Part shown: in pieces, positions 16,309 through 24,374 of the stretch
Numbering within the stretch: the first letter of the stretch is position 1
How the letters are laid out: the number at the start of each line of letters is the position of its first letter
Source of the DNA: Nanobdellota archaeon
GTDB taxonomy: Archaea > Nanobdellota > Nanobdellia > Pacearchaeales > GW2011-AR1
Length of the DNA stretch: 44,510 nucleotides
NCBI GenBank assembly: GCA_020430505.1
Contig: JAGQJT010000008.1
Location: forward strand, 1 to 44,510
Direction: 5' to 3'
Program-made: the position numbers and the translations under genes
The notes under the pieces: generated by a model
Seen by the model: only the letters and a program-made list of their open reading frames with translations
Told to the model about the DNA's origin: nothing
The model's database searches: none

Positions 16309-17349
16309 ATGGGATTAAATATTCGGGAAATTGTTTCGAGAAAAGAAGTGGATGTTTCTAAATTTAAAGGCAAGATCCTTTGTGTAGATGCTTTCAACAC
16401 TTTATATCAATTTTTGTCTACAATTAGGCAAATGGATGGAACTCCTTTAATGGATTCTAAGGAGAGAATTACGAGCCATTTATCTGGGATTTTTTATAGA
16501 AATATTGCGCTTATGTCTGAAGGAATAAAATTAATTTATGTGTTTGATGGTAAGGCCCCTGCTTTGAAAGCAAAGACTTACAAAAAAAGAAAAGAAGCTC
16601 GAGATATTGCTCAAGAAAGATACGAAGAAGCCAAGCAAGAAGAAGATTATTCTACTATGAGAAGATATTCTAGTCAATTATTGAGATTGAATGATGAAAT
16701 GATTGCTGAAAGTAAAGAGCTTTTAGAATCAATGGGAATTATGGTTGTTCAAGCTCCTTCAGAGGGAGAAGCGGAAAGCGCATATCTTTGTAAAGAGAAT
16801 GATAAAATTTATGCTTCAGTTTCACAGGACTATGATAGTTTGCTTTTTGGAGCTCCTCTTTTAGTCAGAAACTTAACCATTTCAAGAAAGAAAAAAACTC
16901 CTACCGGATACATAGAAATCTTACCTGAGATGATTTCCTTGGATGAGGTATTGAAAGAATTAGAAATTAATTTGGATCAATTAATTTGTTTGGGAATTAT
17001 TGTTGGCACTGATTATAATCCAAAAGGAATTCCTAGGATTGGCCAGAAGAAGGCTTTGAAAATTGTTCAAGAACATAAAACTCCTGAAGCAATTTTTGAT
17101 TCATTAAAAGAAAAAATTGATGAACTTGAAGAAGAAGATAAATTTGATTGGAAAGAGATTTTCGAATTGTTCAAGAATCATGATGTTAACAATGTTGAAA
17201 TTAACTTTCCAAAAGTAAATTATGATAAAGTAAAAAAAATTTTAGTTGAAGAGCATGAATTTTCTGAAGATCGTGTTGAAAGACAGTTGGATAAATTAAG
17301 GGATTTAGAAAAGGCAGGAAAGCAGAAAAGTTTGGATAAGTGGTTTTGA
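16309..17349 (+). CDS. fen: Flap endonuclease 1 (FEN1/XPG family) with PIP box
   Basis: 346 residues from ATG 16309, giving the conserved N-terminus MGLNIREI. A TTG one codon earlier is not used in the family. It cleaves 5' flaps during Okazaki-fragment maturation and repair. Metal-site acids visible are Asp27 (VDAFN), Asp80 (VFDGK), Glu152 and Glu154 (PSEGEAE), Asp174 and Asp176 (SQDYDS) and Asp235 (GTDYN). The helix-hairpin-helix region GIPRIGQKKALKIV follows. The C-terminal KQKSLDKWF is a PCNA-interacting box. PolB and the clamp loader genes lie nearby. Confidence 0.97.
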   Translation: MGLNIREIVSRKEVDVSKFKGKILCVDAFNTLYQFLSTIRQMDGTPLMDSKERITSHLSGIFYRNIALMSEGIKLIYVFDGKAPALKAKTYKKRKEARDIAQERYEEAKQEEDYSTMRRYSSQLLRLNDEMIAESKELLESMGIMVVQAPSEGEAESAYLCKENDKIYASVSQDYDSLLFGAPLLVRNLTISRKKKTPTGYIEILPEMISLDEVLKELEINLDQLICLGIIVGTDYNPKGIPRIGQKKALKIVQEHKTPEAIFDSLKEKIDELEEEDKFDWKEIFELFKNHDVNNVEINFPKVNYDKVKKILVEEHEFSEDRVERQLDKLRDLEKAGKQKSLDKWF

Positions 17350-18315
17350 TTATTTTATATATTTTCTTACTGCATGGACTATATCTCTCTTTGTAACATA
17401 AAGATTCTTCATTATCTCTGCTTCTGATCCTCCATATCCTTTCTTCTTCATCCAGCTTAAAAAGTATGCCCAGCTTTGGTAAAACTTTGGATTCTTTTGG
17501 GTTAATGTCCATTGTTTGAAAGCTTTTGCTTGGGCCTTTAATATGTCTAATCTTGGTTTACCTCCCCCAGAACCTCCTCCCCCACTAGAAGAACTCGCTC
17601 CAAAAACTGCAACAACTTTGTAATTCATTTTCATTTTCAATTTCAAAATTCTTTTGCTATATTTTACTCCATTAACTAACCAATGATCCCAATTACCTTC
17701 CTTTATTCTTACTTTTACTCTTTTCCCTGTTCTATAAGTGTATGTTCCTGCATGAGGTTTAGTTTTTCCTGATCCTCTTGGATAGATGAATATTTCAAGA
17801 GTTTGGTCTCCTTTTGAAGTTTTTCCTTTCCCTCTAGGGATTTTGGGAATCTTTCCTTTTTTCTTAATGTACCAAACGAATCCTATCAAAAATAGGAATG
17901 TTCCAATGACTAGTGCAATTCCTGTTTCATAAACCAATCCTGGAAGCAATGCAAATAAATCGATTAAACCTCCAAAGATCATAAATAATCTTGCAAAGTC
18001 CCATTTCCAAACAATTATTAGAGCAATTGCTAAAATTATCCAAGGATAAAATTTAGAATAGTTCCCAATTATTAATCCCAAATTTAGAAATTCGACATTC
18101 AGGTAATATTTTTTTGACATCCAGTAAACTGCAAGAGTTGTGAAAATCAAAGCAATTACGGTTCCGATTCTTGGATTATTTACAAACACCTTTTTAAGAA
18201 CAAAATTTCCTAGAAGGAATAATCCCAAAAATATTAGCGCCCAAAATAAAAAATTTCCATTTATTCCAGAAAAGAAATTCCCCAATGAGAAGTTATAAAA
18301 TGATCCATAAACCAT
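17350..18315 (-). CDS. Polytopic membrane protein with an InlB B-repeat-like domain and Gly-rich linker
   Basis: 321 residues. The N-terminal half has about five or six hydrophobic helices (residues 20-152). A basic linker follows, then a single domain (about 172-240) reading IYPRGSGKTKPHAGTYTYRTGKRV, DHWLVNGVKYSKRIL and MNYKVVAVFGA. That order (GSG, Y-x-x-G-x-x-V, W-x-x-x-G, A-x-F) is the pattern of bacterial-type InlB B-repeat or Flg_new-like beta-grasp repeats seen in surface proteins. A Ser/Gly linker (SSSSGGGGSGGG) leads to a C-terminal helical domain rich in Trp and Lys. Function unknown, probably envelope. It converges on fen. Confidence 0.68.
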   Translation of the reverse strand: MVYGSFYNFSLGNFFSGINGNFLFWALIFLGLFLLGNFVLKKVFVNNPRIGTVIALIFTTLAVYWMSKKYYLNVEFLNLGLIIGNYSKFYPWIILAIALIIVWKWDFARLFMIFGGLIDLFALLPGLVYETGIALVIGTFLFLIGFVWYIKKKGKIPKIPRGKGKTSKGDQTLEIFIYPRGSGKTKPHAGTYTYRTGKRVKVRIKEGNWDHWLVNGVKYSKRILKLKMKMNYKVVAVFGASSSSGGGGSGGGKPRLDILKAQAKAFKQWTLTQKNPKFYQSWAYFLSWMKKKGYGGSEAEIMKNLYVTKRDIVHAVRKYIK

Positions 18316-18360
18316 ATTTTATACATGTAATCTTATTTTATAAATTGTGCACTTTTATTT

Positions 18361-18413
18361 TTGCCTTACGCTTCGCGCCAAGACCGTATGGTCGAATTCC
18401 CCGCCTCTAGCAA
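18361..18413. other. GC-rich structured element in an AT-rich intergenic gap
   Basis: A block of about 53 nt with much higher GC than its flanks. It contains two small hairpins (CGC-TTC-GCG at 18369-18377 and GACC-GTAT-GGTC at 18382-18393) enclosed by TTGC/GCAA (18361-18364 with 18410-18413). It does not fold as a tRNA and has no clear C/D or H/ACA boxes. It lies upstream of trm5 and of the membrane protein gene, which are divergent. It may be a small RNA or a regulatory site. Confidence 0.3.
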
Positions 18414-18451
18414 TCCATTAAATATTTATATGAAGAATTGGTTTTTCAATT

Positions 18452-19237
18452 ATGACTCACAGAGGATTTAGCTTACTTGGGAATTTAGCAGTTGTTAATT
18501 TTCCTTTTGATGCAAAATTGAAAGATAAGAAAAAATTTGCTGAAGAGATTTTGAAGAGCAACAAAAGCATAAAGACAGTCGTAGAGAAATCCGAAATTTT
18601 TAAAGGCCGTTTGAGGAAGATGAAAACAAATCATCTTGCTGGTGAGAAAACCAAAGAGGTTCTTTATAGAGAAAATGGTTGCACTTTCAGGTTCAATATT
18701 GATGAAACTTATTTTTCTTCTAGATTGAGTAATGAACGTAAAGAGTTAGCAGTGAAAATAAAAAAGAACTCCGAAGTTTTGGTGATGTTTGCAGGAGTTG
18801 CGCCTTTGCCCATAGTTGTAGCCAAAATGTCGAAAGCAAAAAAAGTTTATTCAAACGAAATAAACAGAAAAGCAAATCAGTATGCTCAGTTGAATATTGA
18901 AAGAAACAAACTGAAAGATAGAGTTGAGTTGTTGCCTGGAGATATTAAAAAAGTTGCAAAAAAATTGAAAGAAAAGAAAAAAACTTTTGATTACATTTTA
19001 ATGCCTAGACCTCAATTGAAAGACTCGTTTTTGCAAGAAGCTTTTATGTTGAGTAAAAAAGGGACTGAAATTTATTATTATGATTTTTGCATGTATGATG
19101 GGATTCCCTTGATTGTTGATAAGATAAAAAATGAAGCAAAGAAGGCTAAGAAGAAAATTAAAATTCTAAAAACAAAATCTGCCGGGGAGTTGGCACCTTA
19201 CAAAATTAGATGTAGAGTTGATTTTAAGGTTGTTTAG
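18452..19237 (+). CDS. trm5: tRNA (guanine37-N1)-methyltransferase, Trm5-like
   Basis: 261 residues. It methylates G37 next to the anticodon using SAM. The THUMP-less Trm5 core is clear: the D2 domain ends in FNIDETYFSSRLSNERKELA, followed by the SAM-binding motif VLVMFAGVAPLPIVVAK and the acidic loop VYSNEINRKANQYAQLNIERN. GDIKKVA and ILMPRP follow; the family normally has NLP, and Pro is kept here. Archaeal Trm5 enzymes come in several subtypes, some of which also act in wyosine synthesis. The N-terminus is short, so subtype is left open. Confidence 0.85.
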   Translation: MTHRGFSLLGNLAVVNFPFDAKLKDKKKFAEEILKSNKSIKTVVEKSEIFKGRLRKMKTNHLAGEKTKEVLYRENGCTFRFNIDETYFSSRLSNERKELAVKIKKNSEVLVMFAGVAPLPIVVAKMSKAKKVYSNEINRKANQYAQLNIERNKLKDRVELLPGDIKKVAKKLKEKKKTFDYILMPRPQLKDSFLQEAFMLSKKGTEIYYYDFCMYDGIPLIVDKIKNEAKKAKKKIKILKTKSAGELAPYKIRCRVDFKVV

Positions 19238-19271
19238 TTAGTTTTATAAATTGATTATTTCTCGCAATTTC

Positions 19272-19643
19272 ATGATAGAAATTAAAAAATTAAGATCTTT
19301 GCAAGATGAATTAAAATCCTCTTTGTCAGATTTTCCAAAAAAAGCATGCTCATTTACAGTTATGAATTTGTCTAATGATTTTAATCTCAAACCTGTTTCG
19401 GGGTTTGTTTTGACCTCTCAAGGTAAAGAAGAACATTCTTGGGCAGAGGATATTCAAGAAAATATGATAATTGATTTGACTTTGCACCAATTTTCAGATT
19501 ATAAGAATGATGATTTCATTTACTTGCCAAAAGAAGAAGCAGTTAAAAAGTATGGATATGATGAGAGTGACGAAATGACTAAAAATTTAGAAGAGTCAAT
19601 TCTTTCTATGAACAGGCATTACTCTTTTAGGGGTTTGTATTAA
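19272..19643 (+). CDS. Putative papain/transglutaminase-fold protein, 123 aa
   Basis: 123 residues from ATG 19272 (a TTG at 19251 is also in frame). The order Cys26 (KKACSFTV), His55 (EEHSWAED) and Asp68 (NMIIDLTLHQF) matches the Cys-His-Asp triad order of compact papain-like or transglutaminase-like proteins. In those the pattern G-x-V...HxW...IDLTxxQF recurs. The GFVLTSQGKEEHSWAE block with the IDLT strand is the strongest evidence. Catalysis could be peptidase, amidase or acyl transfer. This is inference from motif order only. Downstream of trm5 on the same strand. Confidence 0.55.
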   Translation: MIEIKKLRSLQDELKSSLSDFPKKACSFTVMNLSNDFNLKPVSGFVLTSQGKEEHSWAEDIQENMIIDLTLHQFSDYKNDDFIYLPKEEAVKKYGYDESDEMTKNLEESILSMNRHYSFRGLY

Positions 19644-19798
19644 ACTTTTCCCGCTTCGTGTTCTAAATCTGCTTGCTCCTCTGGAGAAAGTTCATGAGAA
19701 AATTTTTTTGTTATGCCTATTAGCCTTTTTGAATTTTTATCTAATGCTTCTTTATTAAATTTAGAATCCTTGAAACCATTTGCGGGGCAATAAGTTAT
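19640..19798 (-). pseudogene. Start-less ORF remnant, possibly a decayed paralogue of the upstream gene
   Basis: An open frame of 52 codons with no ATG, GTG or TTG, bounded by TAA upstream. It encodes a coding-like sequence with CPANGFKDSKFNKEALDK and ends SPEEQADLEHEAGKV. Its end resembles the end of the neighbouring 90-aa protein (SSEERGLENRF versus SPEEQADLEHEA). It may be a truncated or frameshifted duplicate that once continued into the adjacent gene. It overlaps the stop of the plus-strand gene by three bases. Confidence 0.35.
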
Positions 19799-20067
19799 TT
19801 AGAGATAAATCTGTTTTCTAAACCCCTTTCTTCAGAGGAAAGTTTAAATTCTTCTACTGCCTTATCTAAATTTGTTAAATCTGGATTGTAATCTTCTTTT
19901 ATTACATTTCCGTCTGTTTTACAAATCTCAATTTTTGAATCTCCTGCTTCATAAGTAAGCTTTTTTAAATTTCCATAAGGACATTCTCCAATATTGCATT
20001 CCAAGACATTATTGTTCAACCATCTTGTTTCCTTTGCAAATTTTTCATAAAATCTACATTTTTCCAT
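19795..20067 (-). CDS. Hypothetical Cys-containing protein, 90 aa
   Basis: 90 residues. Four Cys at about 4, 24, 29 and 49 (KCRFYEK, LECNIGECPYG, IEICKTDG) could bind a metal or form disulfides, but the spacing matches no zinc-ribbon pattern I know. The C-terminal half is charged and helical. ATG at 20067 follows an AT-rich region. Function unknown. Confidence 0.6.
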   Translation of the reverse strand: MEKCRFYEKFAKETRWLNNNVLECNIGECPYGNLKKLTYEAGDSKIEICKTDGNVIKEDYNPDLTNLDKAVEEFKLSSEERGLENRFISK

Positions 20068-20101
20068 ATTTTATATACTGCAAAGCACTTTAAAATTATT
20101 T

Positions 20102-21415
20102 CTATAGTTCTTTTTTTTCTGAAATTGCTGAAGGAGCTTGACCTCCATGCCATGTGAATCTTGGACGCATTCTCATAGGGTAAATTCTTTCAGAATTATC
20201 ATCAAGTATTATTGCAGAACCTTTCAAACTAGGAAGATCATTCATATATTTTTGAATTGTATTTGTCAAGTATGTTTGCATTATATGATTTAGGGCATCT
20301 ATGTCTGGTTTTGAAGTAACTCTGTGTGCAAGAACAATGTCTGACTGGGTCATCACGTCCCTGTGAATTTGTCCTGGTTGTTGTGTCGCCAAAACTAATG
20401 ATAATCCTGGTTGTCTTCCTTCTCTTAAAATTTGAACCAGTGCATCTGTCGCAATTGTTTTTCCTTCTTTTGGAAGGAACTCGTGCGCTTCATCAATGAA
20501 CATCCACACTAAGGGATTTTCTTTTTTCTCCTCTGAGAAAGAGAAATCTAAACCCTTTGAAACTGCTTTAACTTCCTCAAGTTTTCTTGCAGCCATTCTT
20601 TCGTTGAAAATTTTTCTTGAAAGTAAACTTATTACTAATGCCCTAACATTAAATGCTCCGACTGAATTGTAAACACTCAAATCTAAAACAGAAGTTTTTC
20701 CTGCATTAATTAAATTCCTTATTGAAGTAGGCTTTTCATCTTTTCTTGAGAAAATCCCCCAAGTATCTGCAGCTTCAAATAATCCTACTGTCGCATTTAT
20801 TGTTTCTTTATTACTTTTAGAATCCTTTTCCAAACTTTCAATTATATCATTAATTGTAAATTTTTTATTTTTATCTTTTAATCTTGAAAGTGTTCTTTCA
20901 ATTAATACAGAAACAGGATGGATCATGTTCAACCCGAAAGTTAAAATCCAATCTTCAGAGTTCATTTCTGTAACATCTAGCGCGAATTTTTCATCAACGG
21001 GGACTCCTTTTTCAATGAAGTAGTCGTAATAACCGAAAGGAACAAATATTTTTGTAGGTAATTTTTTTGACTTCAAATCCCAATCTTCAAGTAATTTTTT
21101 ATCTTTTTCATTAGAATATTTCATTGTCCAGTAAATCCCCATTGTATCAAAAATTAATGAAGCAATATTTTGGCTGATTTCTTTCGGTAGGTTTGAAAGT
21201 TCTTCTGCAATTACCCCCAGAGTGTAAGATTTCCCAGAACCTCTCTTACCTGCTACTAAAACAACATGACTTCTGACTACGTCCATGAAAAGTTTGTTTG
21301 ATAGTGAAGTATATTGGCCCATTTTAACAAAACCTTTTCCCAAATAGATTAGTCCTTTATCTCCAAGCTTTTTTTTATCGTCTTCACCTCTCCCTATTAT
21401 TATGTTGTAAGCCAT
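20102..21415 (-). CDS. HerA-like FtsK-superfamily ATPase
   Basis: 437 residues from ATG 21415 (MAYNIIIGRGEDD). An earlier in-frame Met adds only 20 residues without family support. Near the N-terminus a short HAS-barrel-like beta segment (LIYLGKGFVKMGQYTSLSN) precedes Walker A AGKRGSGKS. Walker B is VWMFIDEAHEF. LATQQPGQIHRDVMTQSDIVLAHR contains the sensor/Arg region typical of HerA. HerA hexamers translocate dsDNA and usually work with NurA and Mre11-Rad50 in end resection. No NurA gene is seen nearby, so the exact HerA subfamily is uncertain. Confidence 0.85.
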   Translation of the reverse strand: MAYNIIIGRGEDDKKKLGDKGLIYLGKGFVKMGQYTSLSNKLFMDVVRSHVVLVAGKRGSGKSYTLGVIAEELSNLPKEISQNIASLIFDTMGIYWTMKYSNEKDKKLLEDWDLKSKKLPTKIFVPFGYYDYFIEKGVPVDEKFALDVTEMNSEDWILTFGLNMIHPVSVLIERTLSRLKDKNKKFTINDIIESLEKDSKSNKETINATVGLFEAADTWGIFSRKDEKPTSIRNLINAGKTSVLDLSVYNSVGAFNVRALVISLLSRKIFNERMAARKLEEVKAVSKGLDFSFSEEKKENPLVWMFIDEAHEFLPKEGKTIATDALVQILREGRQPGLSLVLATQQPGQIHRDVMTQSDIVLAHRVTSKPDIDALNHIMQTYLTNTIQKYMNDLPSLKGSAIILDDNSERIYPMRMRPRFTWHGGQAPSAISEKKEL

Positions 21416-21481
21416 TGTTATTTTAAGTGTGAGGCAATTTTTAATTGTTTTTGTTCTAAGATGATTTGAAATCATAAAAAA

Positions 21482-21489
21482 CTTTATAA
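21482..21489 (+). promoter_or_regulatory. TATA-like box before the DsbA-like gene
   Basis: TTTATAAA within AACTTTATAAAAGG lies about 25 nt before ATG 21512, the usual archaeal spacing for a leaderless mRNA. Confidence 0.5.
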
Positions 21490-21511
21490 AAGGATATCTG
21501 CTTAGTGGTTA

Positions 21512-22492
21512 ATGGTTGAGGAAAATCATGATAATCATGAATCACATGGTGAGCATAAAAATCATTCTAAAAAGAAATCTAGTATTAATTCTAAACTAAA
21601 AAGCAATCCTTGGATTCTTTCTACTTTAGTTTTTGGAATCCTTGCTGTTGTTTTAATCTTAACAAATTTTGCTGCAATAGGCCAAGTTTCAAAAACACGT
21701 GCTGCAGATAGTGTTGTTGATTATGTTGAAAGTGTTGGAGGATCAAGGTTAGAATATTCTTCAGTGAATGATTATGGAAATAACCTTTACCAAATTGTCA
21801 TAGATTCTGAAGGTCAAGAAGGATATCTCTATGTGACTAAAGATGGAAAATTTGCCATTCCTCAAGTTTATCCTATAGTTGTTCAAAATACGCAAAAAAC
21901 AACAACTACTGAAATTCCTAAATCAGATGTTCCAGACGTGGAATTATATATCTGGTCTTATTGTCCTTATGGTGTAACTGCCCAATCTCCTTTTGCAGAT
22001 GTTGCCGAATTGTTGGGAGATTATGCTAATTTCAAGATTAATCTTTATTATGCTGGTCATGGGGATTTTGAAGTTGAACAAAACAAAATTCAAGCTTGTA
22101 TGCAAGAATTGAATATAAATGAATATTGGGAATACTCTAAAGCATTTGTCGAAACTATTTATCCTGTTTGTAATGGAGATGTAGCTTGTGATTTAGAACA
22201 ATCAACTGCTTTGATGAATTCACTTGGAATAAATTCGGGTTTGGTTTTAGAATGCGTGGATAGTATGGGTGAATCTTTATTGGATGCAGATTATGCTTCT
22301 GCTGGCGAGGCAGGTGTTACTGGATCTCCTACTCTTGTTGTTAATGGAATGAAAGTTTCAAATGTTGCTAGAACTGCCGAAGCATTTAAGGATGCTGTTT
22401 GTTCATCTTTCACAGATGGAAATGTTCCAGAAGCTTGTGGAGAAACTTTGAGTTCAGACACTACAACAAATACAGGATCTGCTCAGTGTTAA
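21512..22492 (+). CDS. Membrane-anchored DsbA-like thioredoxin-fold protein with CPYG active site
   Basis: 326 residues. The N-terminus is His-rich (HDNHESHGEHKNHS) and cytoplasmic. One membrane helix (about 34-56) leads to an extracytoplasmic part. Residues about 65-120 form a small beta-rich domain. From about 145 a DsbA/GILT-like thioredoxin domain begins, with WSYCPYGVTAQSPF as the active site and GVTGSPTLVVNG as the cis-Pro loop. The second redox Cys of CxxC is replaced by Gly, so it is monothiol at that site. Several further Cys (QACMQEL, VCNGDVACD, VLECVDS, AVCSS) may supply the partner. Likely envelope disulfide chemistry. Confidence 0.82.
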   Translation: MVEENHDNHESHGEHKNHSKKKSSINSKLKSNPWILSTLVFGILAVVLILTNFAAIGQVSKTRAADSVVDYVESVGGSRLEYSSVNDYGNNLYQIVIDSEGQEGYLYVTKDGKFAIPQVYPIVVQNTQKTTTTEIPKSDVPDVELYIWSYCPYGVTAQSPFADVAELLGDYANFKINLYYAGHGDFEVEQNKIQACMQELNINEYWEYSKAFVETIYPVCNGDVACDLEQSTALMNSLGINSGLVLECVDSMGESLLDADYASAGEAGVTGSPTLVVNGMKVSNVARTAEAFKDAVCSSFTDGNVPEACGETLSSDTTTNTGSAQC

Positions 22493-22526
22493 TAAGATTT
22501 AAATATTCTGTTCATTATATTTGATT

Positions 22527-22697
22527 ATGGGATTTTTTGGTAAGAAAGGTTATATGAATGCAGAATGGTTTTTGATAGTGACTTTGTTTTTTTGTATAAT
22601 CATTTGTCTCTGGGGGCTTGTCGGAAACAAGATTGTTGAAGACACTGCAGGAACTACTTGTAATGTAGGAATAGGATTTTTTTGTTGGCTTTGGTGA
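22527..22697 (+). CDS. Small Cys-containing membrane protein, 56 aa
   Basis: ATG 22527 to TGA 22695-22697. The 56 residues comprise a charged N-terminus (MGFFGKKGYMNAEW), one strong membrane helix (FLIVTLFFCIIICLWGLVG), a polar linker, and a hydrophobic C-terminus with Cys (NVGIGFFCWLW). It directly follows the DsbA-like gene by 34 nt on the same strand, so an envelope redox partnership is conceivable. It abuts the rfcL stop in convergent orientation. Not recognised. Confidence 0.5.
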   Translation: MGFFGKKGYMNAEWFLIVTLFFCIIICLWGLVGNKIVEDTAGTTCNVGIGFFCWLW

Positions 22698-23870
22698 TTA
22701 ACTCCTTTTCAAATAACTAATCTCGTCTTCATCTAGTTTTAATTCCTTTTGAATTAAAGGATTCTTTAGAATATTCTTTATTTCTGGCCATTCATACATT
22801 ACCCTTTTTATTCCAACATGCACCATCTTTGCATATTTTTCTGCAATTGTCTTTCTCTTCGCTGTTTTTTGATTATTCAACCAGATTTTCAAAATTCTTT
22901 CAGGTTTTTGATATCTAAAAAATCCTGATTTGGCTTCTTGTTTTGAAGCAGAAATTCCGTAACTCAAAAATATATTTTCATATACCATGAATCTCCAATA
23001 TTGTTGTTTGTAGATTCTTCCTTTGAATAAATCTACCTTTGCTAACCTTTGGTAGGCTTTTACAAGTTCTTCTCCAGAATAAACATTTGGGATGTTCTCT
23101 TCTATCCATAAAATTATTTCATCAAAAGGCATGCCTACTTTATCAAATAATCCAAGCATTTTGTTGTCCGCTTTTTCTTGAAAAACTTCTTTTAGAACGT
23201 TGAAGATAGATTCTTCCTTGTTTCTTTCATCAACTATTGATTCTTCTGGTTTTTCTAAATGTGATAAAATCTGCAAGTCATTTATTGCTGCTCTTAGATC
23301 TCCTTTTGCGTTTTCAATTATCTGATTTAAGATTTCCATTTTTAGAAATTTATTTTCTTCTTTCAAAATATTTATTAAAAGATCTCTAGTATCTTTTTCT
23401 TTGGAGTTTTTTAATTCTACAACTAGAGATTCCTTTCTTAATGGAGAAAGTTTTTTGTTCCAAGTGTCATTTGCTGTTGCTATCAAAGGGTAATTTGTCT
23501 CTTTGATTAATCTTATTAATTCTGGAATTCCTCCTCTATCTGAACCTGAAATTCCATCCACTTCATCAATTAAGATTATTTTATCATCTTTTAACAAGGA
23601 TTTTTGTTGTAAAGCGGGTTTCAAAATTTCGTTTAATTTATCTTTATTTCTCAAATCTGAAGCATTTAATTCAAAGATTTCTTTGTCTAGTTCATTTGCA
23701 AAAACATGGACAATTGTTGTTTTTCCAACTCCCGGAGGTCCCCCAAGAAGAATCGCCTTTTTTTTATTTGGAAAATTTTCTAAAAAGTCATTTATTTTTT
23801 TCACAATTTCTTCATTGCCTTTAATCTCTTCAAATTTCTTTGGTCGATATTTTTCTGTCCAGGGTTTCAT
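22698..23870 (-). CDS. rfcL: Replication factor C large subunit
   Basis: 390 residues. MKPWTEKYRPKKFEEIKGNEE is the RFC box. Walker A GGPPGVGKT is at about 43-51, Walker B IILIDEVDG at about 97-105, and the KGDLRAAINDLQ segment is conserved in sensor 2. It loads the PCNA clamp with four small subunits. Its ATG overlaps the stop of the upstream CYTH gene by 4 nt, and rfcS lies just beyond, giving an rfcS-cyth-rfcL operon. The typical Lys-rich PIP tail is not obvious at the C-terminus (ISYLKRS). Confidence 0.94.
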   Translation of the reverse strand: MKPWTEKYRPKKFEEIKGNEEIVKKINDFLENFPNKKKAILLGGPPGVGKTTIVHVFANELDKEIFELNASDLRNKDKLNEILKPALQQKSLLKDDKIILIDEVDGISGSDRGGIPELIRLIKETNYPLIATANDTWNKKLSPLRKESLVVELKNSKEKDTRDLLINILKEENKFLKMEILNQIIENAKGDLRAAINDLQILSHLEKPEESIVDERNKEESIFNVLKEVFQEKADNKMLGLFDKVGMPFDEIILWIEENIPNVYSGEELVKAYQRLAKVDLFKGRIYKQQYWRFMVYENIFLSYGISASKQEAKSGFFRYQKPERILKIWLNNQKTAKRKTIAEKYAKMVHVGIKRVMYEWPEIKNILKNPLIQKELKLDEDEISYLKRS

Positions 23871-24373
23871 TTTAAAATATCACTATAGGATTTGTCGATT
23901 AAATCTTTTTCATTTATTTTTAGTAGTTTTTTGTAATAATCAAATTGTTCTTCAAGCTTTTCTCTTGGGATTTTGTTATTTTCACTTATCGCTTCTATTT
24001 CTATGAAATTCCCAAGTCCTTCTACATAATCTATGTGAAACTTAACATTGTTTATGAAATAAATCTCTCTTTGTTTATCTACCACAACTTTTATTCCCAA
24101 GGAATTTTCTAATATCTTTTCTAAATCTCTGCTTGGGTTTTGTTCTAAAATTATTTTTGATTCTTTTTTTGAAGGATTATCATTTCTTTCATAAAACACT
24201 AAAGAATTTTCTATGTTTCCTCTTCTTATTTTAAGTCTACCATTATTTGAATTATAATAGGTGTCTATCTGGTGATCTTTTCCTTTATAATCTGCATTCT
24301 GACTTAAGAGAATTTCTCTAATTTCATCTACATTTTCACATTTTGCTTTCAATTCGATGTTAAAATGGTCCAT
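23867..24373 (-). CDS. CYTH-domain protein (class IV adenylyl cyclase / triphosphatase fold)
   Basis: 168 residues. A triphosphate-tunnel fold is suggested by IELKAKCENVDEIREIL, the DTYYNSNNGRLKIRRG strand pair, the LVFYERND strand and FIEIEAIS. The archetypal N-terminal ExExK motif is altered: this protein has NIELK, with Asn for the first Glu, so metal binding may be changed. It sits inside the rfcS-rfcL gene pair with overlap on one side and a 1-nt gap on the other. Substrate unknown (ATP, thiamine triphosphate and polyphosphate are all possible). A second CYTH gene lies at 29395. Confidence 0.82.
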   Translation of the reverse strand: MDHFNIELKAKCENVDEIREILLSQNADYKGKDHQIDTYYNSNNGRLKIRRGNIENSLVFYERNDNPSKKESKIILEQNPSRDLEKILENSLGIKVVVDKQREIYFINNVKFHIDYVEGLGNFIEIEAISENNKIPREKLEEQFDYYKKLLKINEKDLIDKSYSDILK

Positions 24374-24374
24374 T

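Noticed and set aside
18361-18413. Split or fragment tRNA in the GC-rich element
   Set aside because: A T-arm-like TCGAATTCC is present, but acceptor and anticodon stems cannot be built.
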